From: Fragum whitleyi | Lineage: Eukaryota; Mollusca; Bivalvia; Cardiida; Cardiidae | NCBI GenBank assembly: GCA_948146395.1 | Contig: OX411546.1 | Coordinates: forward strand, 18,927,158 to 18,991,157 | Direction: 5' to 3' | DNA: 64,000 nucleotides | Part shown: one piece after another, positions 1 to 14,300 of the stretch | Layout of the letters: every line of letters begins with the position of its first letter | Numbering within the stretch: the first letter of the stretch is position 1 | Position numbers and translations under genes: made by a program | The notes under the pieces: model-generated | The model's input: the letters and a program-made list of their open reading frames with translations, nothing else | Told to the model about the DNA's origin: nothing | Database searches by the model: none

Positions 1-362
1 ACCCCCTTAAAACTTAGTATCTAGGGCATATTGAAATTGCAGCCTTTTGAACGCAACTCCTCCTTAGTTTTTGTCTTTATTTAAATGAAACTTGGTCAAT
101 GTCATCACCATAATTTGTAGATGTACATGGATCAAGGATTTTATGGCTCATTTATTTCCCTGAATTATGCCCCCTTAAAACATAGTGTCTGGGGCTTATT
201 AAAATTGCAGCCCTGTGAAGGCAACTCCTCCTCACTTTTTGTCTTGATTTAAATGAAACTTGGTCATTTTGAATTTGGTTCTGTCAAAATAAGTAGTGTA
301 TACAATTATTTTCCTGAAACAGCAGCAAAGTGGCGGCATATTTTGTGACGATGGCACTCTTG
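1..362 (+). mobile_element. 3' part of a hairpin-ended element with ~168-bp units
   Basis: Two similar units begin at about 1 and 169 (CCCCCTTAAAAC), each with AACTCCTCCT and AAATGAAACTTGGTC. The segment ends GATGGCACTCTTGTT, the 3' end type shared by other elements here. A related 3' end (GGCAATCTTGTT) lies at about 28676-28756. Confidence 0.55.
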
Positions 363-620
363 TTAGTTTCATTCCTCCATGAAGTTAACAAACACTCTTC
401 TCTTAAAATTTAATTTTTTGAAGCACTAAATGGAAAGATTTGTCAATAATTAATAGATTTCTTACGGGACTACATTTCATGGAAGCTTACAAAATAGATG
501 CATACTCAAAATTGTTTTCATTTGTAAATAGAACCAACTATTCAGCCAAACAAATCACATAAATGTTAATGGACACAACTAACATTAGATAATTTGTCAA
601 TAAAATTCAATTTTGTGGGT
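363..620. repeat. Fragment of M7 interspersed repeat
   Basis: Shares TTTCATTCCTCCATGAAGTT-like sequence and the following AT-rich body (AGATTTGTCAATAATTAAT) with 3450-3770, 50450-50745 and 57305-57545. Only the right part is present. Confidence 0.6.
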
Positions 621-829
621 ACTATTGGGAATTGTCACTATTTTGTGATACTAAGCTGTGGCCTTGAAAAAGGAGCCTTCTTTGAAATTTTCCTGTTGCA
701 GCATATACAGTAAAAATTGAGTTAAGAAATCACCAAGAGAATGTATAAAAAGTGATTGCTTAAAGAAATAGTAGCTTAATAAAACTTAATGATGTGTTTT
801 TTTATAGCATATACAGATTGTCACACAAA

Positions 830-1224
830 TCGTATTGATCCTTAGGATGTTCGAAACCATTAGAATCGTCTCAATGAGACGATTCAAATGGGTTCGAACA
901 TCCTAGGATTTATTTATAGACATTTTATCATTAAAGAATGTCCATTTTTAACATGGCTGTTTTCGGAGAAAAACCCGAGTATTGCTATAGCCTCCGTGTT
1001 GTCGTCGTTGTGTGAAAACTTATTTAGATGCATTTTTTGCAAATTATGCCCCTTTTTCCACTTCGATTTTTTCCTACCATCCAGCACTCAACAGCCGAGC
1101 GTTGGGACCTGTAGGCGGTGCTCTTGTTTTTAGATTGTACTTATGAAGAAGGGACTTTTTGAGATGGTTGGCCAATAATAGTGGTCGCTTAATAGACATG
1201 GTTGCTCGAGCAAGCTTGACTGTA
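830..1224. mobile_element. M5 inverted-repeat element split by a hairpin-ended element
   Basis: Contains the internal hairpin ATTAGAATCGTCTCAATGAG/ACGATTC and ends GCTCGAGCAAGCTTGACTGTA, matching 23995-24332 and 54763-55112. A G-family element (949-1127) is inserted in it. The left end is not clear. Confidence 0.65.
949..1127 (+). mobile_element. G-family hairpin-ended element inserted in M5
   Basis: The 5' part has GTTTTCGGAGAAAAACCCGAG-like sequence, forming a hairpin. The 3' end is GCCGAGCGTTGGGACCTGTA then GGCGGTGCTCTTGT. It sits in a T run. A second copy lies at 34377-34642. Confidence 0.65.
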
Positions 1225-1557
1225 CAATGACTTTAGCTCTCTTGTTTAGCTGATTGTGTATTTGTTTGTGTATTTACCTTGGAACATACAAGTTTGTCAG
1301 GGGCACAGGTAAAGGGGGGTAATGCAATTTGAAATTTATTTTCCCTCAATGTTGTTGGTACTTATTGGAATTGTCTCAACAATCAGCAGTTTGACCAAGG
1401 TTGACACTTGACACACTACGCAGATGATTATCTTGGCCTAATGTATCGCATATTTAGATATCAAAAACATGTCTGCTTATTTGAAACTAAGGTCACTTTT
1501 GAATCTTAAACAAAATCAACAACAACAGAATTTGGGAAGCTAGCACACCCCACATTC

Positions 1558-1718
1558 TTAAGGTAGTGGACCCGTAATAGTTAAATGTTTCAGAAGTAAT
1601 GAACTTAAAGAGTGTTAACCAAGGTTTCCTAATGATTTTCATTGGGAAACTTTGGTCAGCATTGTGAAAGATCATAGGTTCAGAAGTGTTGCAAACTTTT
1701 ACAGGTCCACTACCTTAA
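1558..1718. mobile_element. M1 MITE (TTAA GGTAGTGGACC)
   Basis: Terminal repeats TTAAGGTAGTGGACCCGTAA and a right end of GGTCCACTACCTTAA, with a central palindrome around GGTTTCCTAATGATTTTCAT. About 160 bp. Flanking TTAA on both sides suggests a TTAA target duplication. Other copies lie at 4167, 6254, 41977, 45195 and 52051. Confidence 0.9.
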
Positions 1719-2100
1719 ACAAGTTTGTGCCTTTTAATATGCCCGTTGAAAGACAGGACCTATTATGTGATCATTGCTGGGGTGATGCCGTCCACTTCAT
1801 TGTTTGGAGTATAATTCACCTTAAGTCTGACAACTTGAAACTTGGCACTTATGTTCCTCTCATGAATACTGAATGCATTGTGCAAGAACCATAACTCTAG
1901 CTAGTTCAATGAGTTACTTTCCTTTATTGTTTTTCATGCTTTGACAGCCAGCAGTGTAATGAGATTATTGACAATTTTCCACATTATTCACACTATAAAA
2001 AAATGGGACAAGACTGATATACCAAATAATTCCTGCTCTGAAATTTTTTTCGCAAACATTAATTGAAAGTTGATAACATCTCCTCCATTTCAACTTCCAG

Positions 2101-2357
2101 ATAAAGAGTATATGATTGAGATAGAGACAGAACTAATGACCACCCTGCAACACAAGAAGACATTTAAGTTACGCAAGCACCATGTCCAGATGTTGGACAA
2201 ACTGTTGAACTGTCCGTCGGTAGCGAGTGACACAAACGTGAATCTTAAACTCTTGACGGTGTGTTTTGATTGTATAAGGAACTGTCTGATGAAGCTGGAT
2301 ACCAGAAACGATGAGGTGGAGAAGGAATTGTGGGATATTTTAGCCAGGATACCCAAG
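2101..2357 (+). CDS. URB1: URB1 internal exon A (first in window)
   Basis: The acceptor is a pyrimidine-rich stretch ending TTCCAG and the donor is AAG/GTATCT. The exon enters with one base of its first codon in the upstream exon and ends in phase 0. It encodes about 86 residues starting KEYMIEIETELM and ending ILARIPK, predicted to be helical. A fragment of the M5 inverted-repeat element begins about 40 bp after the donor. Confidence 0.85.
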
Positions 2358-5300
2358 GTATCTAATCGTGGGATTGGTTGGTTGAACTGTTTTGTATACA
2401 GTCAAACCTGTATTAAGCAAGCATCTTAAGGGACATATCATCAGGAAAGACAACCTGAAATTATTTTAATTATTTTTAACCTAAATTGTTTAAACCACCA
2501 CCCCCCACCCACCCCCCCCCTAAATTTAAACGTTTAAATTTGTGGATGAATGTCAAAATAACTTGGCTTAGTTGTTCCCCCTGGAAGAGTACTGGGGCCC
2601 TTTTCACTAAGCTTCTTATGAAAAAATTTATCTTAAGTCTAAATTACAAATCATAGCTGATGTATTCATTCATTGTTAGATTTTGCAATGCAATATCTCA
2701 TTGGAATCATCCTTAGAATCCGATTTTGAATGAGATGATGCATGTCAGAATTCCATAATTAATAACTACTGTAGAAGCAACTTTTGACTCACACAAAAAA
2801 TTATCGTAAGATCTTTAGTAAAACAGCTCCCTGGTGCGGTGTGAAGAGTTTGTCAAGCTAAACCCAAGGTCAAGGTCACGGCGGAAGGGCAAATGGGTCA
2901 TGGATAAAAATCAAGTTTTTTTCGGGGGCATCTGTGTCTGTGACACATACCGTATTTCTCCTAATAAATGCTCCCGGGAGCTAAACATAACATGGTCAAG
3001 GAGCTTTTATGAAGAATACATTTTCTGATTTAAAAATCATTAAAATTCATGTCTATTAGGCCCTTTTCCCTTTAATTTGATATGAATTTCCTCTAAACAA
3101 TCATATAAATGCTCTTTGAGAGGAAATTCATCTCAAAAAAGAGAAGTCTGAAAAAGTCTCAAATTTAGGTATTTGAAGTGGATTGGTAGGGGTGCTACTC
3201 TAAGGGAGGGTGATATTATTAGAGGAAATACAATATCTAGTTTCACCCTCACCTGCAGCGAAGCTTAGATTCCACCTGCATTGTTGTTGTTGTTGTTGTT
3301 AAGAAATAAAGTTCCCAAAATATTAGATTAAATAACAAAAAGCTGAGCGTCTCGGGCCCTCATGGGCTTCTTTTTCACAATGTTTTTCTTCTGTTACATT
3401 CTAGGCTGATTTAGAGGGATTTTTTTAAGAAATGAACAGTCTTATTTTATTTCATGGAGGTATGAAACTAAAAACCCTGTCACACTATGAATACACGAAG
3501 TGATACATACATTAGTGTGATTAGGTTTTTAGTTTCATTACTCCATGAAATGAACAAATACTCTCTTTATATCTTATTATTTAATATTTTGAAGCGAAAA
3601 ATGCAAAGATTTGTCAATTATTAATTGATTTCTTATAGGACTACCTTTTGCGGAAGCTTACAAAGTAGCTACATATTCAAATTTAATTTCAGTGAGAATA
3701 AAAATCATTATTTCAGCCAATCAGAATGCGCAAAATATGACAGAATCAACTGGAACTTAAATATTCAAGATTGAATTTTGATGGTGACACTTAAGTCTTT
3801 TTTTGTGTAGGAAGACATGGAGACATTTCCCAGTACATGGTCTGATTTCTCAGAGGCCTGGCCAGGATTTCTACGCAAAGTGCTCAAGTAAGTTTAACTC
3901 TTGTCATGCTGAATAAATTTTGGCTAAAAATTTCATCAAAATCAAAGAGCAAAGAGCACTGAAAGTTCCAATTGTAGGTCAATTTTTATTTTGAAAAACT
4001 AAATCTATCGACAATGCAGGTTTGAAATTGAGAAACAGGTGGTGTAGACTAGCATCAGACTGCACATATGTGCAGGCTGATGTTTGTCTATAGCTCCTGC
4101 CAAAGCAGGAATATTCTGGGTTCAGCATGATAAGGGTTAATAGCTCTACTGTTGAGAAAACCTGAGTTAAGGTAGTAGACCGGTAATAGCTCCACAACAC
4201 TTCTGAACAAAGGATCTTTCACAATGTTTACCGAGGTTTCCTAATGAAAATCATTAGGAAACCTCGGATAACACTGTTGAAGTTCATTACTTCCAAAACG
4301 TTGTGAAATGATAACAGGTCCACTACCTTAATGCTAAAGCCTTGGCATCATTGCTGTTGTGCAAAACTTTGACATTTTGTGATATCTCTGGAATGATTGA
4401 AGGCATTCATTTGAAACTTGGCACACATGTACACTTTCAAAAGAACTACCTATACTATATAGGATAGCTAGATGCATTTTGTGTGTAGAATGACCCTTTC
4501 GCCTTATTTGATTCTGTATCTACTCTCCAATACCCAAGGGCCGAGCATAGGCTCCAGTAGGTCGTGTTGTACATGTATGTTTAAATTCTTTCCATATCTG
4601 TTATTCAGTCATTCTCTACCAGAATTCCCAATTAAAAGATATATAGGATCTGCCAAGAGCTTTTGTTTGAGACAAAATGATCTTAACTGAGTCAAGAAAA
4701 GAAAATAATTATTAAGCGAGCCTTGGCAACCTTGAATAACTTATTCTTAGGGAGGTTAAGATCAGCTTATTCAAACAAATTCAAGTAACGGCTTCTTTTT
4801 CTCACATAGATACCAGTTTTTGCATTAAAACCTGTTTTTGTAAAAGCCCAGATGTGAAAAAAAGTGATAAAGTGTGTTAGATGACATCATGATGGCATTA
4901 TTTTAAATGTTACACATACTGCTGGCTCAACGCGAAACAGTTGTAACTGCCTATAAACATATTGGCAGTTACAACTGTTTTGCGCTGAGCCATCGATATC
5001 TACACATATGTTAGACGTCTACACATGTGTAATAAGGGGATTTTCTCTTTTGGCCCTTTAGACCTCACCTTCTATAGCAATACCTTTAATCCTTGCAAGC
5101 TCTTGAGTGAGATTATTTATAATGATCATGACTATGACCTTTGACCTACTTTCTTAAATTTAGAATGATAGGGTTGAGGTCTGTAATAAATCAATAAAAA
5201 GATTTACATTTTCATAGACCATGACCTGCTTTCTAAAATCATCATTTACTTAATTATCTCTTAAAGCAAATTAATGTTTCTTCTGGTTTGCTTGGGGAAG

Positions 5301-8300
5301 CTCCAGGAGAGCAATACCTGGCCCTCCTGGTTCTCCAGTATTTCTTCATTATCACCCGTTGTTCAGCGCAGGGGATGTAATAATGGTCTCTGTCCGTCAT
5401 TCCGTCACTTAACTTTTCCGGAGCATATCTCCTTAAGTATAAAAGCTATCAACTTGAAACTTCATAGGTAGATAGATCTGATGGAGGAGAAGTGCCGTGC
5501 ACAGAACTACAACTCGTGCTCGAATAATTTTGGAGTATATCTCTGAAAGTTAAATAGCTATCTATCTTCAAACTTTATATGTGGAAAGATCTCATGGAGG
5601 AGAAGTTCAGTGCACAAGAACAAAAACTCTTGCTTGCATAATTTTGGAGTAATTGCCCTATGTTATACTAGGCTTTAGTTTACTATCAAGCTTTTATGGT
5701 GGGGATCGCCATGTCTGACATGGCACTTGTTCCTAATGAAAGTAAAAAGTCCTCTGTTTTGAAGAGATTATTATCCCTTCTAATGATATTTATGCTGTAA
5801 ATGAATCTTTGGCAGTCAGTATAGACTAAAGTCAGCATGCACAGATGTGCAGTCTATGATTAGCCTACACCATCTGCATTCTTTTTGACAAGAGATGTTT
5901 GTAAAACATTTATGCCCCCCATAAAAGCAGGTCAATAGCCTTTTCTTTGTCAATGACTTACAAAATATGATAATTATTGTATGAGTTATGGCTCTTGTGC
6001 ACTCTACTTCTCAATGAGATCTATCCACCTGTGAAGTCTCATGTTTCTATCTCACATACTTTGTGAGATGTGTTCAGGACAAAAAACGGTCGACCGACCA
6101 ACAGACCGACTGACTGATAAGTGCAAAGCAGTATACCCCACCTTCTATGAAGGGGGGCATAAAGTAAGAAAAGATTGAGCCAGATTTGTCTAAGTGTTAG
6201 AAAACTGGCAAATTATTTGAAACACAATTTAAATTCAACAGGATATGGGTTGATTAAGGTAGTGGACCCGTAATAGTTTTGCACCTTTTTGGACCTCATG
6301 ATCTTTAACAAATGTTGACCAAGGTTTCCTAATGAAAATCATTAGGAAACCTCGGTTAACACTTTTGAAGTTAATCACTTATGAAACATTGTGGAACTAT
6401 TAGGGGTCCACTACCATGTATTTCATAGAGGTCCCGGGTTCGATCCCCGACGGCAGCAATCATTCTTTCCGGCTATTTGTCTCTCACCAATGGGTCGATA
6501 ATCGTAGACCTATGTGAGATAGCAGCTGGAGGCTAGGAAAGGATGTGGTGGTTTTACTGGCGAGAGAAATACCAGGAAACCATTGTTAGGTGCGCTAGCC
6601 GCCGCAATATAACTGAAAAAATGTTGAAAGTGGCATTAAACTCCATTTGATCAACCATGTATTTCAGGAATTTCTACACAACACCAAAGGCGCTTACCTT
6701 TTTAACCAAGATAATACCAACAGTGATTACCCCAGAAACCCCAGATTATGGCATCCCCATAATAACCCTGTTTTACATGGTTACTAATCACACTTCATTC
6801 CTGCCTGTCATGTTTAATGAAGGAAACTCGGAATGTAAAGGTATATACTTTATGATTTATTAATTGATGGTTGTGTGCCAGACTGTGTTTAGTGTATAGA
6901 AACTTTGAACTGTCTTGTAATGAACCCTATTTATGTATTTGTTTATGTGCTATTCCCAGAATCCCCAGATTTTAGTATCCCCCATAATAAACCTGTTTTA
7001 CATGGTTACTAATCACACTACATTCCTGCCTGTCATGTTTAATGAAGGAAACTCAGAATGTAAAGGTATGTTATTCAATCTTCATAGATGTATTGTTTTT
7101 ATGAGATATCTCCAGAATCCCAAGATTATGGCATCCCCATAATAACCCTGTTTTACATGGTTACTAATCATACTTCATTCCTGCCTGTCATGTGTAATGA
7201 AGGCAAGTTGGAATATAAAGGTATGTTCTTCATATTTTATAAATTTGGGTTCAGCGCAAGACTGTATTAAGTGTCTTTATCATGTATAGAAAAGTCTTGC
7301 AATGAAACCTAGAAATGTATTTGTTATTCCTAGAATCTCAAGAGTATGGTATTTCACTAATAACACTGTTTTATCTTATAACTATACATATACCCATGTG
7401 ATAACTTCCCATATGATACCTTTTATGATGCTTTTATGACATCATATTGATATTTTCAGAACAATTACATAATGCAGTTATTTTTAGAAACATTGAAAAA
7501 AGGGCAAATAGAGGATAAATATAATTACTTAGAGTAATGTATGAAAAAATATCAATGGGCAGAGCCTCGACAATTATCAATTCCCCCAACCTTTTTAGAT
7601 TTTTTTTTTCATACAAAACACAAAGTATGTTTTATATATATTTCAAGATTTATTATCATTCAAAGCCACAGGTAAAATAGAGCTTTTGTTTACAAAAAAA
7701 TAATAAATAAATAAATGAGTATTCTAATTCTAAAATGCAAAAGTGAGACAAAATGCGATCATTATGCATGTGATTGCTGTGCAAGGTTCATGATGACGTC
7801 ACTCCCTGAGATAACGTCAGGTAGGGTGAAATGAACCAAAGCTTTGTATTATTTTGTGAAAATTTTACTAGTTAAGTGGTTAGGTTATCAAGTTATAATT
7901 TACAGTTATTTCTAGATAAACCACTGAAAAGCATTGAAGAACAATGTCCAGTTTATACTCTTTTTGTTTATGCTTAAGAGATCTAGACCATCATGGTCCT
8001 CTTGTTGTTTATGTTACAGGTGTGCTGGTAGAATTGTTGTTAGAGCTTGTACAGATATCCCCAAAGCTGTGTGAGGCAGCTCATGTCACCATATATCTTG
8101 GAGCTTATGAGGCCACTATGTCATTGACAGGTGATTGTTCTCTATTTTTACTTTCAATTGAGCCACAGACTGACATTTCTATCATTTTCAGCTCAGCTGT
8201 TTTTGAAGAAACACATTCTGTAGTCTTGAACTTAAAATGACTCAATGTTTTAGTTGGAAAAATTCAAACAAATGGTCTATCGCTAAATATAAGTTGTCCT

Positions 8301-11300
8301 ATTTAGGTGATTTTCACACTGTTCAACTTGCAATCCTTTTTTGACCATTCACTGTCAATTACGCACCATGCGTCATGATTGCCCTTTCAATGAAAAATAC
8401 CCTGTACCATTTAATTTATTTAAGTCATTGTTTGGCCATCTTGTGGTACCTTAAGAGTTCCTTGGAATGGTCGAAATTCCTAATTTCTGGAACAAATTAT
8501 CGAGTCCCCAAGGTGTTCGAGCTAGTGAAGTTTAACTGTATATGCTATCAACATACAACTCTTATTGATCATGGAACTTTTGATTAATTTAAGCAACCAC
8601 TCCAATAAGTGACCACTTACCATAGTCCCTTAAGTAGCCGCTTTATTCAAGTTTTTTCTTAGCAAAAGTTAAGATCCAATTTCATAATTTTGCATCCTGA
8701 ATAATCCTTTGTTTTATCTGTAGATCAGAACATTCTAAAGTTGGTGAACTTTTATGAAAAGCAAGGAATTGATTTCTTTCAGTTCAGGTAAGTTCAAACA
8801 CACTCTTTTCCTATGGGCCAACTTTTTTCAGGCTCTCTTTCGGGTCGGATGTAGACTGGTCTCAATGTCGGATATCAGAATAGCCTATTCTAGGCTATTC
8901 TGATTGTCGATATATGGACCAGTCTAGAGCTGGTAGCCTGCTTTCTGAGAGATACTCTGACGTTGCGGGCAACAGTACCCGCCCAGGGTCAGAAATAAGT
9001 TGGTCCTACATAAGCCTGTCCTTGGCATTTCAGACAATTTGACATGAGGTTGAGGGGCAAACATTTAGAATAAAAGAATGCCATTCAGTCCAAATGGAAG
9101 AGTGTCCGGCTATCTAAAGATACTTTGAGACCTTATCTATCTACCAAATGAGTAGTAAAGACTCGGGTCAGACTGTGGATGAACAAGAAGGCCAGAGTCT
9201 TTACTCTGCGCACTTTTAAAATTGTTGGAAATGTCACTTAAAGGCTAATTTCCTTTTTTGCATTGTCTTTGACTTTGTTATTGCAAACAATCAAAGACCT
9301 GAAGATTGCTTGAAATTTCTCTAAACGTAAAGCTATAGGGTGACCAAATTACTTTGATTATGTATCAACTTTTGAACTTGAAGTATAATCATAATAGTAG
9401 GGAGCAATGCTATTCTGTTTGTATCTTAAAATTACAACTTAGCCCCTTATCGAAACACAGAAGATACATTTTCATACATTAAATGGCCTATCTTTGAATT
9501 TTAATGACCCAGCAATAAGATGGTGACAGGCACTACATTTATAAATGAATTTTATATTTAATTGGCGGAATTGTTCCTGTGGGTGTGTACCTTTGTCATG
9601 CAAAAAGTTTGTCTCTATGCAGCTTAGTTCAATGTCACAGCTGAAGGTTAAATCGCAGGTTCAGTGCAAGAGTGTACCAAGTGTATATATATATACACTT
9701 GGTACACTCTTGGGCTTAACTCTCAACATGGGTCATGCGCAATTTGGTTGTGTGTCATTGTCAATCTAGAGGTCTCGGGTTCAATCCCCGAAGGCAGCAC
9801 TAATTCTTTCCAACTATTCGTCTCTCTACAATGGGATGATAATTGTAGACCTATGTGAGATAGCAGCTGGAGGCTAAGAAAGGATGTGATGGTTGTTCTG
9901 GTGATAGAAATACCAGGAATTCATTGTAACCTGCTATCGAGATATAACTGAAAAAATGTTGAAAGCGACTTTAAACTCAATTCAATCAATCAATCGAAAT
10001 GGGTCATAAGTAAAAATCCTTTATTCTCAGGGACATCTGTGCCGATGACACGTTTCTAGTATGAATTTTGCAACAGTTTTTAGCTCCACTGGCCAAATGC
10101 CACTGGGGCTATTGTCATGGCATTGTGTCCATCGTACGTCTGTCCTTCCGTCTGAACGTTGTCATAAACTTTTCTTTAAAAATCTTCTCCTCAGAAACTA
10201 CTGGATGAATTTCAACCAAACTTCACAGGAATGATCCTTGGGTGACCCTCTTTCAAATATGTTAAAAAAATTTGATCCAATGAAAATCATGGATTTAATA
10301 GGTGTGGCTAATTTCCAAAATATGGTAAAAAGTGAGTTTTCTCAGATTCTAATTGATGGATACCAAATAAATTTTACATGAATAATCCTTGGGTGATCCT
10401 TCATCAGTCTACCAAAAATTATTGTGATCGGATGAAAAATATGTATTTTATGGGCGGAGGTCATTTCTCTATATGTTATATAGTGGGCACTTTGAAAATC
10501 ATTTTCTCAGAATATAATTGATGGATATTAACCAAATTTCACTTGAATGATCCTAAAGTGATCCTTTATCAGTCTACCGAAAATTATTGTGATCGGATGG
10601 AAAATATATATTTTATGTGCAAAGGTCATTTCTCACTATGTTATATACATTCTCGGAATGTAATTGATGGATACCTATGAAATTTTACATGAATGATTCT
10701 TGTGTGACCCTTTATAACCCTACAAAAAATATTGTGATCGGATGAAAAATATGTATTTTATGGGCAGAGGTAATTTCTCTTTATGTTATATAGTGGGCAC
10801 TTTGAAAATTATTTTCTCAGAATATAATTGATGGATATCAACCAAATTTCACTGGAATGATCCTAAAGTGATCCTTTATCATTCTACCAAAATTTATTGT
10901 GATTGGATGAAAAATATGTACTTTATGGGCGGAGGTCATTTATTACTATGTTATATAGTGGGCACTTAGAAAATCATTTTCTCAAAATGTAACTGATGGA
11001 TATCAAACAAATTTCACTGGAGTGTTCCTTAAGTGATCCTATATCAATCTACCAAAAATTATTGTGATCGAATGAAAAATATGTATTATTTGGGCGGAGA
11101 TCATTTCTCACTATGTTATATAGTGGGCACTTAGAAAATCATTTTCTCAAAATGTAACTGATGGATATCAACCAAATTTCACTGGAGTGATCCTTTATCA
11201 TTCTACCAAAAATAATTGTGTTCAGATGAAAAATATGTACTTTATGGGCAGAGGTCATTTATTCCTATGTTATATAGTGGGCACTTAGAAAATCATTTTC

Positions 11301-14300
11301 TCAAAATGTAACTGATGGATATCAAACAAATTTCACTGGAGTGTTCCTTAAGTGATCCTATATCAATCTACCAAAAATTATTGTGATCGAATGAAAAATA
11401 TGTATTATTTGGGCGGAGGTCATTTCTCACTATGTTATATAGTGGGCACTTAGAAAATCATTTTCTCAAAATGTAACTGATGGATATCAAACAAATTTTC
11501 ACTGGAGTGTTCCTTAAGTGATCCTTTATCAATCTACCAAAAATTATTGTGATCGAATGAAAAATATGTATTATTTGGGCGGAGGTCATTTCTCACTATG
11601 TTATATAGTGGGCACTTAGAAAATCATTTTCTCAAAATGTAACTGATGGATATCAACCAAATTTCACTAGAGTGATCCTATATCAATCTACCAAAAAATT
11701 ATTGTGATCTGAATCAAAAATATGTATTTTATTGGCAGAGGTCATTTCTCAATTATGTTGAATATAGTGTAAATTTTGAAAATCATTTTCTCAGAATGTA
11801 ATCGATTGATATCAATCAAACTTCATTGGTATGATCCGTGGGTGACCCATTATCATGCAGCCAAAAACTATTGTCATTGGGTGAAAACTATGTATTTTAT
11901 GGGCAGAGGTCATTTCTTTATATGTTATTTAGAGGAAATTTAGTGAAATCATTTTCAACATCAGTAAAACCCAAAATATTTAAAAATCTAGTCAAAACTT
12001 TGATTTGCTATTACAAGAATTTCAAGCCTGTGGAGCGACTCGAGCCATTCATGGCTTTCTAGTTGTCAGTACTAAATTCACTCATTTTGTAAAAGATACA
12101 TGTACACTCCTTTACTTGTTAAACCAGGCCATTTCTATGGGGACAAGAAGCCATAGAGTTCCAGATGTTACGTAAGAATGACGTAAAAAGTTTAATAAAG
12201 ATGAAGATGGGAAAGATACTGACAGGTATCAACTCTGACAGGATGAAACAGACGATACTCAATTTTCCGCTTACACGGAAGTTACAGGTACGATCGATAT
12301 TGCTCAAGCAACCAATTCTTTTAAGCTACCACATTTATTAACCCTTGTCATGCTGAAACCGGAATATTCCTGCTTTGGCAGGAGCTAAAGACAAACATCA
12401 GCCTGCACATATGTGAGTCTACACCACCTAGTTCTCACTGTCAAACCAGAATTGTCAAAAGATTAAGATTTTCAAATAAATTTTGACCTTCAGTTTGGAC
12501 TTTCAGTGCTTTTTGCCCTTTGATTTTGATGGAAATTTTTAGCCAAAATTTATTCAGCATGACAAGGGTTAAGCTACCATTTTAGATATAAAATAGGTAT
12601 AAAATGGTCTTATGTAGATGTCAGTGTTTGACACTAACTGCTGAGAAAAAGGAGTCAAACGGACTCCCAATTTATCAAATGATTGAGTCAAGGCTCGAAT
12701 TAAGGAGTCTAAATCTTTGTATTATGGGAAGAAAATTGTGGATCTGAATATGTTTTTTGTAACAAGCAATTCCTTCTTTTTCCACAACAAACTCACCAGA
12801 AATAATAAATAGATACAACCAACAAGTTTCGTATAAAAAAAGGATCTGAGACTTTGACAAAAAAGGCTTTATGGGTAGAAAACTTTGGACATGTATCTGA
12901 TAATTTGTTTGAGGAAATATTCTATGACCAAGGAGTTTATTTGACTTCTAACTTGCAAAGTAAGGGAGTCCTGTCCACGAAATTAGGAGTCTCAGACCCG
13001 GACTCCCCTTTGTGTTGAACCCTGAATGTTCTTGCTGAATTTATGATTAAGAAGCACATATTGTTTGTTGATGCTTAAGAATTGTTGGTTTCTAATCTAT
13101 TTATTTAACATGGATTGGAAAATAAGTTCTTACAGCCAAGACTAATCCTCGATCCTGCACCCTGTTAAGTAAGTGCACCAAATGTTGAGGCCAATGAAAT
13201 AAACAAGATCCATAGCTTCTCTAGGGAAAAGAATTCAGGACCTTATTCTATCTCCAGACCAAAGACTCCACAAAGATTATAAGAGCCTATACTTATAGTT
13301 CTAACTGAAATACCGGTAATTTGTTCATACCTACGTTTAAGAAAAATAAGATTACCATGTTTCAATATGGGTCTAATTAAAATTTTTATTATGTTATTCT
13401 AGGTGAACATGTCTATAGAAGCAGAGAAGTGTCGAGGTGTGTCTACAACATATGATCCTTGCTTCTTTCTACCTTTCTTCAGCTTCTTGCTAGCACCAAG
13501 TAAGTTGTAATGTTATTTATCCCTGTTATTTTATATGACCATACCTATAGAAGCAGAGAAGTGTCAAGGTGTATCTCAATGACTTACGTGGGAATTTCAT
13601 TTAAACTTGTTAGCAGTATGAGGCAGAGATATGCAAGTGAAATTTTGGATTTGATCCATTAACATTTGACAGAGTTATGGCCCTTTGATGGACATGGCTT
13701 TTCATTATTGACAAGGACTTGTAGGGGGGTAAAAGTCTGCTTTGCGACAGTCTAGTTGAAATATTGAACATCTTGCTTAACAGCCGGTGTAGACTGAGAT
13801 CAGCATTGACAGATGTGCAGTCTGATCTTTGCCTACACTACCTGCTTTCTACTGAATTTTTGTGGGGGAAAAACCTGAGTCAGACTTGATGAAATGCACC
13901 ATAGAATTTCAATTTGTTTGAAACAAAGTTGAAAATTCAGCAGCATAAGGGGTGTGGGAATTCAGTCCATCTTGCTTAAGCGACCAACTCTATGAAGGGA
14001 TCATTTCCTTTATATATGGCTGTTTCCAAATTCCCTTCATTAAAACAAAATAGCTCAAAAAGTAGGTAAAGTTGGTCTAAGAATTATCAAAAATGAATCT
14101 TATTTTGTTATAACTCACAAGAATCGTCTCTATGAGTTGATTCTATTAAGTTTAAACAAAATAGGATTATTGAGAATTTTGCAATAAAAGGATATTCAAT
14201 CAAAAAGTATGTTTCTTATTTATAAACAGAACATGTATTTAGTGACCATTTTGGTGGTCCCGTTAGTGGACAAGTAAAAGTAGATTTCCTACTTGTCCGG

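Noticed and set aside
4800..4830. Possible exon after CACATAG following exon B
   Set aside because: The compatible frame stops after six codons; exon C at 6668 completes the phase and the protein similarity.
7944..8240. 98-codon frame starting at 7944
   Set aside because: Only 8020-8130 is coding; the first part is transposon end and the last part runs into the intron past a good donor.
10946..11960. Regular repeats that could suggest a CRISPR-like array
   Set aside because: The units are contiguous and about 165 bp long with no unique spacers, inside a eukaryotic transposon in an intron.
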